From Sternotherus odoratus (lineage: Eukaryota; Chordata; Testudines; Kinosternidae): a stretch of 64,000 nt of DNA. The translations under genes were made by a program, and so were the position numbers. Each line of letters starts with the position of its first letter. Positions within the stretch are counted from its first letter, which is position 1. The notes beneath the pieces are model-generated. The model made no database searches, had not been told where the DNA came from, and worked only from the letters and a program-made list of their open reading frames with translations. The stretch lies in NCBI GenBank assembly GCA_032164245.1, contig JAVMKO010000003.1, forward strand, positions 88,597,890 to 88,661,889. Reading direction: 5' to 3'. Shown in pieces: positions 12,416 to 22,300 of this stretch.

Positions 12416-13033
12416 GAGGGTGAAAGTAAGCTGGTACATCCTGGTACGGTGTACCGGCAAGAGTCAGTGCACCGTACCGGGGCGGATCGGCTTCCCCATG
12501 TGCAATTGAAAGGACCTGGGGCTCCCAGCAGCAGCTGGAGCCCCAGGCCCTTTCAATTGCTGCGGGAACACGGGGGAGGCTGCAGCCTGGCTCCTGCAGC
12601 AGGGCCCGAGGTGCTAGTGGTGTCCCAGCCCCGGGCCCTTTAAATAGCTACCGGAGCCCCACCGTCGCTTTCCCAGGGCTCCGCGGGGATGGGAGCCCCG
12701 CTGCCAGAGCCCTGGGGAAGTGGCGGCGGAGCTCCAGTAGCTATTTAAAGAGCCCGGAGCTGGGACACCGCTACCGCCGTGGGCCCTTTAAAATTCCACC
12801 AGAGCTGGGGGCGGGGAGGGTTGGGCTGAGGAAGGGGGTGGAGGGACCTGGGGGGAGGCCCCTTACCGGTACGGGGGCAGGATGGCTCTTCCGGCAGAGG
12901 CTCCGCCCCTTCCAGCAGAGGTTCCGCCCCTTCCAGCAGAGGTTCCGCCCCTTCCAGCAGAGGTTCCGCCCCTTCCAGGGGCCAGAGCTGGGCCAGCCCC
13001 ATACTGGTAAGAAGTTTCTGTTACTTTCACGCC
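12416..13033. mobile_element. GC-rich hAT-like MITE inside CR1
   Basis: Inverted ends GGTGAAAGTAAG and TGTTACTTTCACGCC bound about 615 bp of GC-rich non-coding DNA. TGAGGAGG against TGAGGGGG is a plausible imperfect 8-bp duplication, so the ends are uncertain by a few bases. Confidence 0.7.
12894..12977 (+). repeat. 21-bp tandem repeat, four copies
   Basis: GCAGAGGTTCCGCCCCTTCC plus A repeats four times in register, the first unit with one substitution. Since 21 is divisible by three, it yields the repetitive open frames seen on both strands, which are not genes. Confidence 0.9.
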
Positions 13034-13102
13034 TGAGGGGGTTGGACTACATGACCTCCTGAGGTCTCTTCCAACCCTGACATTCTATGATTCTATGACT
13101 CC

Positions 13103-13797
13103 AGGAGAGCGGCTCCTGGCTGTGATGGAAGCAGAGAGGGGCAGCGTTTAGGATTCTTGTTAGGTGGCTCCCCATCTAGCATGCTGGCTTTTCTGGATCA
13201 GATTCTTAGGTGCCTATCTCTTCCCATTCTTTTTACAGGAAGTTTAGGTACCTAATTCAGGCTTTGCAAGATCCCATTTTTGTTCCAGTCATTTTCTAGG
13301 CACTTAAAAGTTAAGCATTGCAATGCTGAGTGTTGCAACACTTATGTCCCTTTATGAATCTGGGCCTTTGTAATTTAGAAGACTCTTGTTTCAGAAATAC
13401 AGTATGCACCTAACAAAAAAATCACAGCAAAAAAACTAAGTTAGTTTGTAATCATATCAGCTTGTTGATTATGGTCAATCCATTTCCAAGAAACTAGTGC
13501 TGCATTCTAGCCTAGAAGCACTTTCCTCACAGTGCCGGCTGTGAGTGAAAATGACTCAGATTTTGGAATCCTACTCAATTTCATCCACAGCTGGCAATTT
13601 AGGCAAACTGCTTCTGTATAGCAGCACAATGCTACTCTGTCTCTGACAGCTTGGACCTTAAAGAATAATAAGGCCGTAAAAGGGGGTTGCAGTGGGGGAA
13701 TCAGAAGAAAAATAGAGTGAGGAACAGAAACAAAACTAACAAAGAAAGAGGAAAGTATAAACTACATGAGTAATGACCAAATCCAATTTCCCCTCTA
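13103..13797. other. Unassigned intronic sequence
   Basis: Mixed composition with no recognised repeat terminus or exon. Confidence 0.5.
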
Positions 13798-14700
13798 GGG
13801 GTATGGTTAGACTGGCGCTTTGTAGCGCTAAAACCCTCCAGGAGCGCTATAATTATCTAACCCTACACACTTGCAAGTCACATTTTGTGCAATAAGTCAC
13901 TGTTTAAAGCGCAACTATAAAACCACCTCCCCGAGCAGGGCCAGCGACAGGGGGGTACTACGGGTAGAGTTGTACCGGGCCCTGGACTTAAGGGGGCCCC
14001 CTTAAGTCCAGGGCCCGGTACACAGGAGGCGGCACGAGACAGTTCCCGGGGATTCCCTGCTCGCGCCGCTGCCATGGGGGAGCCGCTGCCACCACTAGCT
14101 GGGGGGGGGGGGGGGGGGGCTGGGCCGGGCTGCCCGGCTCCGTCGCTGCCTGTGAGTGCCGGGGCTGCTCCGCTGCCACCTGGGCTGGGAGCGCCTCTTT
14201 GTGTCTCTGCGCTCTCCCTGCCGCCGCTCTGGGCATGTCAGCCAGCTGCAGCCGCAGGGGCAATCCCTTCCCCGCTGCCTCCCCTGCCGGTGCTCAGTGA
14301 GGTATGCAGTGTGCAGCGAGGGGGCCCCAGGGAGCTCGGAGTGGGCACAAGGTAAGAGGAGCCCACCCGGCTTGATACAGCCGGGTCTCTGTCTCCCGCT
14401 GAGCTCTCAGCGCCAAACTCCTCCTCTCCCGCTTGGCCTCTCCGCCCCCCTCCCCGACTCTTATATCCTTTTATTTCAAAATGTGTAGAGTTGCTCCAAA
14501 CTCTGCTTTGGGCATTGAAAAGGGCGGCGGGCGAGTGGAGTGGGCTTGGGAGAGACCAGGGAGTCTGCCTGTGCTGAGGGCTTTGCAGGTTTCTTCTCTT
14601 TCTCTCTCCCTTTATCTTTTGTGTGTGTTGCTTCCTTATAAAGAGAGAGAAGCAGCTGCAGCCCTTGGCCGAGTTGTTGAAATTTATCCCTTTGTGTATA

Positions 14701-15938
14701 CAGTAGACTCCCGATTATCCGGGCGCAGGTTAACTGGGCTGCGGATTAACCGGGATGTCTAAACGGGTCAGTAGGGGAAGCCCCGAAGTGGTGGCGGGCT
14801 CAGCCTCAACCTGTCGCTGCTTTGGGGCTTCTCCCACTGGCCCCTTAGGAGCTGGGGTCTCAGCCTGCTTCCAGCCTGGGTGTAGGAAACCCAGGCTGGC
14901 AGCGGGCTGAGACCTGGGCTGGCAGGAGCCTGGGGGGAAAGCCCAAAGTGGCAGCAGGCTGGGTGCTGAGCCCGCCGCCACTTTGGGCTCTCTCCCCAGG
15001 CTCCTGCCACCTGCCCCACTCAGCTCCCACTGACAGCCTGGGTGCAGGGAACCCAGGCTGACAGCGGGAGCAGACTGGGGCAGGAGGCAGGACCCCGGCT
15101 GGCAAGGGGCCAGCGGGGGGAAACCCCAAAGTGGCGGCGGTCTGAGCGCTAAGCCTGCCGCTGCTTTGGGGTTTCCCCCGCTGGCCCCTTGCCAGCTGCG
15201 GTCTCAGCCTGCAGCCAGCCTGGGTGTAGGAAGCCCAGGCTGGCAGCGGGAGCTGAGACCCCAGCTAGCAGGAGCCTGCAGGGAAACTCTAAAGCAGCAG
15301 CGGGCTGAGAGCGCGGCCGCTGCCGCCGCTGCTCAGCTCTCTGCCACTTTACACTTTCCCTGCAGGCTCCCATCAGCGGGGGTCTCAGCTCCCGCTGCCA
15401 GCCTGGGCTTCCTACACCCAGGCTGGCAGCAGGAGCTGACTGGGGCAGGCAGCAGGACCCCGGCTGGCAGGAGCCTGGGGAGAGAGCCCAAAGCGGCGGC
15501 GGGCTAAGCAGTCAGCCTGCCGCCGCTTTGGGGTTTCCCCCGGTGGATTCCTTGCCAGCCGAGGTCTCAACTTGCTGCCAGCCTGGCTGTAGGAAGCCCA
15601 GGCTGACAGCGGGCTGAGACCCCAGCTGGCAGGAGCCTGGGGGGAAAACCCCAAAGCGGCGGCAGTCTGAGCACTCAACCGGCTGAGCACTCAACCGGCT
15701 GCCACTTTAGAGTTTCCCCACAGGCTCCTGCTAGCTGGGGTCTGAGCTCCCGCTGCCAGCCTGGGTTCCCTACACCCAGGCTGGCAGCGCGAGCTGACTG
15801 GGGCAGGTGGTGGGACCACCACCATCCCCACCCCCGGGTGACCGGCGAACCCCCCCCCCGTAGATGCTTGATAATCCGGGATTTTATTAACCGGGATTAA
15901 GGTTTTCCTGATCATCCCGGATAATCGAGAGTCTACTG
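14701..15938. mobile_element. Tigger/pogo-like MITE nested in the hAT
   Basis: The termini CAGTAGACTCCCGATTATCC and GGATAATCGAGAGTCTACTG form long inverted repeats, flanked by the TA dinucleotide on both sides (14699 and 15939), as in Tc1/mariner-pogo insertions. It has no transposase. Confidence 0.88.
14770..15720. repeat. Six tandem palindromic GC-rich units inside the Tigger element
   Basis: Hairpins of the form CCCAAAGCGGCGGC ... GCCGCCGCTTTGGG start near 14775, 14940, 15122, 15290, 15487 and 15647. They are separated by 150-200 bp containing CCAGCCTGGGTGTAGGAA and its complement. The unit itself is an inverted repeat, so both strands look alike. Confidence 0.8.
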
Positions 15939-16898
15939 TATTACAATATCCTCCATTTTTCTGCCCTCTAAACAAGGCTTTTGCCATCTTGGGCAATTTT
16001 TTATTCCCAAGTCTCTCTCTCTGTTTAGGAGGCTGGGTTGGGAGTGGGAGGAGGTTAGGTTCGGTGGGATGGGCCGGGCCAGGCAGGGGTGGGGGAGGGA
16101 AGGCAGTTAGAGATGGGGGGAAGCTGGGCGGGGCGGGGGTAAAGGAAGATTACCCCCAACAGTGGGGTGGGCCAGGCAGGGATGGGTGGGGAGGGGAGGA
16201 GGTTAGGCTGGGGGAGGAGATTAGGTTGGGTGGGCCAGGTCAGGCAGAGGGGGAAGGAGAATAGGATGGGGGGCCCCAATGATCAGAGTAGGGGGCCCCC
16301 AACGATCAGAGTAGGGGGCCCCAAAATTTCTGTCGCCGGCCCTGTCTCCGAGAGCCAGAAGGCTTTTTGCGTATTCCCTGTAGCGTGTTAAGGCCAGTGT
16401 ATTCACTCATTACGCGATAAGGGATCTCTGGCACCCCTCTGAGCCATGTAAAGCAATCAACAAGCCATTTAAGACAAATGACGTCTAAGTGTTGTTTTGA
16501 AAACGGGAGGAAAAATGTGGAAGTACCTTTGCAGTTTCTCTCTAACAACTCACAGCAAATAACCACTGAAAATGCTTGCGGACGGAGCTGTGTGTCTTAA
16601 ATACAGAGCCTGTCAGTTTTCGCTAAGGAAAAGTCACTGACAGCCTGATCTTGTCTCCCTGCGAACACGTTCCCAGTTCCCCCTCACCCCCCTCATTTGC
16701 AAAGCACATTGCACCCAGCTGAATGCTGTGATACCTGCCTTATCATGCTACTGTCACTGCCTCCAGAAGCGCTGCAAATGTGTGCATTCTTTAGTGCTAG
16801 ATTGTTTAAATGTGCACAGGCTCTAGCGCGATACCTATTGCGCTAAATTGGGAAGCGCTATACACAAACACGCTATAATCTCTAGTCTAACCATACCC

Positions 16899-17300
16899 TA
16901 ACTGTAGTATCTCACCTAATATTTGATTAATTGGACCATCAATAGTTGCTTTTTGATAGCCCACAGACTACAGAGTGAAAAGAGTGCAAATCAGTTTGTT
17001 TACACCTGTGATTTCCTTGCCAAGAGGGTTCTTGTTCTTGCCTCTGCTTTTTCCCCTAAAGAAATGGAATCAGTATCTATTTTCCTTAAGAAATAAGGAG
17101 ATCTCATGCAGCAACACGGCTATGTGAATCGCCATTTCAAAGAGCAGCAATGTTCTAATCTAAAGCAAATGTTACACATTGGCAGCTAATTTAGGAAAAT
17201 ATCCATTTTGACATCACCAGCCAATCTCAGCTCACTGTTGTTTTACAGTGTGGAGTTCATTCTATCCTGCATAGTGACTCACTCACAACCATCTTTCTAA
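16899..17300. other. Unassigned intronic sequence
   Basis: About 400 bp of ordinary composition between two MITE blocks. Nothing recognised. Confidence 0.5.
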
Positions 17301-17431
17301 GGTCTTGTCTACACTGCAGAATTTTGTCAGCAAAAGGCAGCTTTTGGCAACGAAGAGTTGACATGTACACACTGCAATGTCACTTTTGGCAACAAAACTC
17401 TTCACTTTCACAGCGCTTTAACGTGACTGTG

Positions 17432-17454
17432 TAGTGTAGTGTAGTGTAGTGGCT
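17432..17454 (+). repeat. GTGTA microsatellite
   Basis: Four to five copies of the 5-bp unit GTGTA lie inside the MITE composite. Confidence 0.85.
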
Positions 17455-18152
17455 GTGTAGTCACAGCACCAGTGCTGGGCCTGGGAGAGAGTCCCTCCCC
17501 GCGCTGTAAAAAACCCACCCCCACAAGCGAAATAGCTACCAGCACTGTCTACATTGCCACTTTACAGCGCTGAAACTTGCAGTGCTCAGGGACGTGTTTT
17601 TTCACCCTCCTGAGCGAGAAAGTTGCAGCGCTGTAAGATGGCAGTGTAGACAAGGCTTCTCTCTCTCCCCTCTTGCTCCCGGATCTACAAGATAAAAAGA
17701 GCTGCGCTGCCTTGTCAGAGCAAGCCCAAACCAAGCCAATCCCATTTCAGAGGCACTGCCTAGTGCCACTCACCAAGCCAAAAAACAAGCCACACACTTC
17801 AAGAAAAACCTACTTAAAGAAAAGCAACAGGCTACTTCATTTAAATGAATGGGCAATTATATATACAAAGAAGCCAATATAAGCAGAAATCCTCCCCCTC
17901 CCCCTCCATGCCAAAACTAGCAACAGGATACTTAAAGAAATGAAGAGCAATAAGTAACAAAGAATCCTACACACACTTTGCTGGGAGCTGCTATGGCAAG
18001 TAAAGATCTAGTAGGATGCCCATGGAACTATGGGATTGAGAAACCTGAATAATGTGACACAGTCCCTACCCCAGGAGGCACTGCAAATCCTTCACAAAGT
18101 ACCCTGCGGGGAGTTGCACAGTGGGATAGCTACCCACAGTGCACTGCTCTTT

Positions 18153-18406
18153 GGGCTGGTCTTCACTGGGGTGGGGATTGACTGAAGATAAGCAACTTCA
18201 GCTACGCGAATAGCATAGCTGAAGTCGCCGTATCTTCAGCCGACTTACCTGCTGTCTTCATGGTGGCGGCGCGCTTCCCCGTCGACTCCATCATCAACGG
18301 GGGCACCACTGGTGATCGATTTATCGCATCTTTATGAGACGCGATAAATTGATCGCCAAAAGATCAATCGCTACCCGCCGATCCAGCAGGTAATGAAGAC
18401 ATACCC
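18153..18406. mobile_element. Harbinger-like MITE (TCTTCACT family), copy 1
   Basis: The ends GGGCTGGTCTTCACT and AATGAAGACATACCC are inverted repeats flanked by TTT on both sides. The interior has the GATCGATTTATCGC segment shared with the better preserved copy at 32110..32335. It interrupts the composite element around it. Confidence 0.75.
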
Positions 18407-18550
18407 TTTCTGTCAATGTAAGATCTGCTAGTATGGATGTGCTCTGCCAACATACGGAGAATAGCATGGACATGCAACAGCAGTTTAATTAAAATGCCTT
18501 AATTAAAGTGGCATAACTTTGGGTGACAAAACTCTGCAGTGTGGACATAA

Positions 18551-19639
18551 CATCGTCTCAATCAGATAGCAAGTTCCCTGTGAAAGCCAACCAGTTCTTC
18601 CAGGGCTCACCCACATGGGAATTTAAAAAGGTTTATCAGTTTTGACATTATTTTTGAATGTGGCACAGAATGCTTTTGAGAACAACTCACTCTGGCAGGG
18701 GAGGGGCTAGAAGTACAAACCACAAAAGGTATTTGTACAGGGAGGAGGAAGACGTAGGCCTTCACAAAATTGATTGCCTCCCCAAAGAAGAGTGAAACAG
18801 AAGGAAAAGAAAGAGAGGGCAAAGGAGATGTAAGAGAGGAAGTTTCTTTTTAACAGGCTCTCGACATTTTTAATGGGTTTGAATTATTTCTGAACTGTAA
18901 AAAGAATTAGTCATTTAATGACAATGACATGGTTAAAAAGGGATGGCCACACGTCTGTGCCACAGATTCCAGGGCAATTACAAAATAAATCATGAAATGT
19001 CATTGGAAAAAATTCCCGTTGTAGATCACGAATGATTCCAACTGCTCCATGTCCAAAGGTAGGCAAAATCCCAATATAAAATCTCAGGTTTACTGGACTA
19101 CAAATATATGAATAATGCAAGCAACATGCATGCTACTTTCCTGGAAAGAGGAGAAAGGAAAACAAAATACCCCGAAACCAGGTGAACGTTAATCATACTG
19201 ATGGCTATCACTTAATAAATAGCTTGACATAAAAAAAATAATTAATGGCTGCCAAAGTTGGCAAGGTTTTTAAACAGACCCATTTGCTATCACAACAGTT
19301 TTTCTCCCATTTCATCATGTTTATAGAGACGATTTACCATTCTTCGGTAGTTAATTCCACCATGTCACTCCAACGTCTGGACAATATTTTGTGTCTTGCT
19401 GAAACACACAGTGCACGATAAATCTGACAGAATACTAGAGAGTGGCCATTCTTCAGGTTTAATAGAAAACATAATGCAGATAATGATTATAATGGTAGTT
19501 TAACAACTGATGGGAGACAAGCAAAAATCCTACTCTGAAATTACTTTACCACTGGACAATCCTAAATCAAATTGCCCTATGATCGACTGTTCAATCCAAA
19601 TTATATTTGCTCTGTAATACCAAACTGCTTATAATTGTG
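18551..19639. other. Unassigned intronic sequence
   Basis: A 69-codon minus open frame (18911..19120) has no recognisable family. No repeat ends were found. Confidence 0.45.
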
Positions 19640-19981
19640 GTATTCACCAGACGTGTGTCTAGAGCAGGGGTCTCCAAACTACGGCCCACGGGCCGGATGC
19701 GGCCCACGAGGCCCTCTCATCCGGCCCGTGGAGATCTTTCGGCAGGGGTCGGGAACCAGCCACGGGGCCGGGACGCGCCGCGTGCTCCGCAGCTGCCGCC
19801 GCCGGCCGGGACGCGCCGCGTGCTCCGCAGCTGCCGCCGCTGGCCAGGATGCGCCGCGTGCTCCACAGCTGCCGCCGCTGGCCAGGGACGGCTCAGAGCT
19901 GGGGCCGGGACGCGCCGTACCGCCACCCAGTTACAGGTGGCGAAACAAGGAGCCACCCACTGCCAGGTGGCGAAACGGTCT

Positions 19982-20526
19982 GTGGGGAGAGACCGGGTTG
20001 AGCGGGTCAGTTGGGGGGGGGGGGAAGAGACCGGGTTGAGCGGGTCAGTTGGGGGGGGGGGGAAGAGACCGGGTTGAGCGGGTCAGTTGGGGGGGGGGGG
20101 AAGAGACCGGGTTGAGCGGGTCAGTTGGGGGGGGGGGGAAGAGACCGGGTTGAGCGGGTCAGTTGGGGGGGGGGGAAGAGACCGGGTTGAGCGGGTCAGT
20201 TGGGGGGGGGGTAGAGACCGGGTTGAGCGGCTCAGTGGGGGGGGGAAGAGACCGGGTTGAGTGGGTCAGTGGGGGGGGGGGGAAGAGACCGGGTTGAGCG
20301 GGTCAGTTGGGGGGGGGGGGAAGAGACCGGGTTGAGCGGGTCAGTTGGGGGGGGGGTTGGAGGAAAGGAGGTTTTGGGGGGAGAGACCTGGCTGGGTGGG
20401 TCAGTTGGGGGGGGGATTGGAGGAAAGGAGGTTTTGGGGGGAGAGACCTGGCTGGGTGGGTCAGTTGGGGGTTGGAGGAAAGGAGGTTTTGGGGGGAGAG
20501 ACCTGGCTGGGTGGGTCAGTTGGGGG
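19982..20526 (+). repeat. VNTR of AGAGACCGGGTTGAGCGGGT units
   Basis: About nine units of 36-39 bp (AGAGACCGGGTTGAGCGGGT, then CAGTTGGGG and a G-run) are followed by three longer units of about 60 bp carrying GGAGGAAAGGAGGTTTTGG. Length variation between units is mostly in the G-run. Confidence 0.9.
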
Positions 20527-20640
20527 GTTGATGTGTAGTGTTCATGTGTAGTGAACAGGTGTTCATGTGTAGTGTTCATGTGTAGTGTTCATGTGTAGTG
20601 AACAGGTGTTCAGGTGTAGTGTATCAATGTGTTAGTAAAT
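20527..20640 (+). repeat. GTGTAGTGTTCAT short tandem repeat
   Basis: Repeats of ATGTGTAGTGTTC and GTGTAGTGAACAGGTGTTC lie between the VNTR and the AT-rich right end of the hAT element. Confidence 0.8.
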
Positions 20641-20885
20641 AATAACTGAATAAAATAATATTAAATAAATAATTAAAAACAACATCCATGTTTTGATTCT
20701 TTTTTATTTGGACCTCGAGTGTGTTGTCGGCCCCCGAACTGCTATTTGATAGTTAATGCGGCCCTCGGGCTGAAAAGTTTGGAGACCCCTGGTCTAGAGC
20801 ACAGAACTGGGAGCCAGGAGTCTCAACTTCCTTCTTCATTCTGACACTAACTTGCTATGTGACAGTGGATAAGTCTAGGACTATG

Positions 20886-21959
20886 TGGATAAGAACTTCT
20901 TGTTTGCATTCAGAAAACAAAATAAATGGCTTACCCACTTTGGATCATCTGTCAAACAAGCTGCTTCACAGGAATGTTGTCTGGCTTAAATAATGTTTAA
21001 AATCTGTTTCAACATCAGTCAGATATAAGCTGCTATCAAAATAGAAACTATTATCTTTAAATAGTTTCTCTGAAATTATTTAATTGTATTTTGTTACATC
21101 TGATATATATTTTTGTAATGCAGTATTAGAATTAAAACGGGTCTTATTCTTAAACTTTCAGTAGCCTGTGCATGTTATTTAACAACTATAACTAGGCTTG
21201 GCAGAATTAAATGATAATATCAATGTTTACTTTTAAGCATTTTTTAAATGTTCACAGTAGCACAAAAGTATGGGATTTATGCATTTTTTCAATTTTTTAT
21301 CTATTTATATTTTCACAATTGTGGGAAATCGGGGAAGGGGATGTCAGACAATTATTTAATGACAGTAGATGTTGAGATGCAAAGATAAAACTTTATAACA
21401 GTTAAAACACAAACTGTCAACATCATGTCAAAGATACACAAAGTAACTAGCCTTCAATCAAACTCTAAGAAGTTCTTAAGCAGCATTGTTTCTTAATTTG
21501 CCTAGCTGTAAAATTGAGACTAAATGGAAATATGTTTTCCTTTGTGTGCTTATGGTAAAACTGACATTTACCAATAAAAATCTAATCCTTCCATGCCTAA
21601 CTATAACTGTATGTTTATGCATCCATATATATCACGTACACATATAGTACACTATAGTTAAAGGATGGTTAGAACAGACATCATAAAGAAACGAGCCGGT
21701 AGTTTAGTGGCAAGGCAATGCACTGCCACACAGAAGGTGCAAATTTAGGTTCCAAATGCCAAAAAAATTTCCCCCATTACTCTTGAGCAACCTCCTCTGA
21801 CTGACCTTTCTAGTTAATCAGATCCAGATGTTGAAGTTGGTTGATTCTCCCAATGTCTAACCAATATCAGGGGCTGGTGGGAAGGGGCTATAGCCAACAG
21901 TGCCCTTTTCCATTTATGATTTGTTTTTCTAGATGCAGACTTTCCCCTCTGCTCCCTTC
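20886..21959. other. Unassigned AT-rich intronic sequence
   Basis: Long AT-rich tract, no recognised repeat or exon. Confidence 0.5.
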
Positions 21960-22300
21960 CCCTCTATCTTTTGTCATCTCCAAGACTTATTGCAATGTGT
22001 TCTCCATGGAGCTACACTTGAAGACCAGTCAAAAATGCCAGAAAGTACAGAATACAGTTCCCTGCTTTTTCAACGGTACTTCCCTCGGGCAGAATGTTAT
22101 ACCTGCACTGGCTTCCCAAACATTTTGGTTGCAATTCAAGGGGCTGGTATGAATCTATAAAAAGGTCAGGCCTTGCTTATTTTAGAAACTGTCAGACTAC
22201 TTGTGCAATACCACAGAAGTTGAAATCAGCTGAGTTATCTGAGCTAGCAGTCCTCGGGTTTACACCTGAGGAAGTTGAGGATAAGGTGTTCTCAGCATCC
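21960..22300 (+). mobile_element. L2 LINE fragment (RT C-terminus)
   Basis: The sequence reads LDYCN-like (TTATTGCAATGTG), LHLKTSQKCQKVQN and HWLPKHFGCNSRG across frames. This is the order of the L2 reverse transcriptase C-terminal region (DYCN, QN.A, HWLP). Several frameshifts mark it as ancient. Confidence 0.65.

Larger units (their letters stand above)
12285..13102 (+). mobile_element. CR1 LINE 3' end split by a MITE
   Basis: 12285..12420 reads like the CR1 3' region (GGTGGTGAAGCACTAGAATG, then CCCTGGCTGGGATGATT). 13034..13102 completes it with GGTTGGACTACATGACC and the octamer tail ATTCTATGATTCTATG. The two halves are contiguous once the insertion is removed. Confidence 0.85.
13936..16344. 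mobile_element. hAT MITE nested in the Harbinger-like MITE
   Basis: The ends CAGGGCCAGCGACAGG and CTGTCGCCGGCCCTG belong to the same family as 45019..46035. TCCCCGAG and TCTCCGAG (7 of 8) flank it. A CCCCTTAAGTCC palindrome near 13975-14025 corresponds to the palindrome of the sister copy. Open frames in its GC-rich interior are low complexity. Confidence 0.85.
13798..16898. mobile_element. Harbinger-like MITE, outermost layer of a nested block
   Basis: The ends GGGTATGGTTAGACT and AGTCTAACCATACCC are inverted repeats. The arms (13798..13935 and 16345..16898) share the CCTCCAGGAGCGCTATAA motif and the GCGGACGGAG interior with the intact copy at 24817..25511, in opposite orientation. The target duplication is unclear. 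Confidence 0.7.
17301..18550. mobile_element. Harbinger-like element, composite with further MITE sequence
   Basis: The left end TAA-GGTCTTGTCTACACTGCAG and right end CTCTGCAGTGTGGACATAAC pair as terminal repeats, and both carry a TTTTGTC segment just inside. The subterminal part CCCACAGTGCACTGCTC continues after the 18153..18406 insertion. A second MITE type (about 17413..17656, ending GCAGTGTAGACAAGG) sits in the left half and may be a separate insertion or a chimera. Confidence 0.6.
19665..20791. mobile_element. hAT MITE with perfect 8-bp duplication and internal VNTR
   Basis: The terminal repeats CAGGGGTCTCCAAACT and AGTTTGGAGACCCCTG are perfect. GTCTAGAG is duplicated exactly at 19657..19664 and 20792..20799. 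The 1127 bp body starts with GC-rich ACGGCCCACGGGCCGG and is mostly tandem repeats. Open frames through it (up to 156 codons) are repeat artefacts. Confidence 0.95.
19640..20885 (+). repeat. MIR SINE split by a hAT insertion
   Basis: After removal of the hAT, GTCTAGAG continues into CACAGAACTGGGAGCCAGG and GACACTAACTTGCTATGTGAC, the MIR body. Only the right part is well preserved. Confidence 0.7.

Noticed and set aside
14074..15690. Many overlapping GC-rich open frames on both strands
   Set aside because: Produced by the palindromic array and G-run in the Tigger/hAT nest.
18911..19120. 69-codon minus frame as a possible exon
   Set aside because: No convincing splice-site pair or family resemblance; left as unassigned.
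19982..20526. CRISPR-like array
   Set aside because: Units are tandem without unique spacers and lie within a eukaryotic hAT element.
19607..20579. Several 70-156 codon frames
   Set aside because: They follow the 36-39 bp VNTR units and change with unit phase; repeat artefacts.
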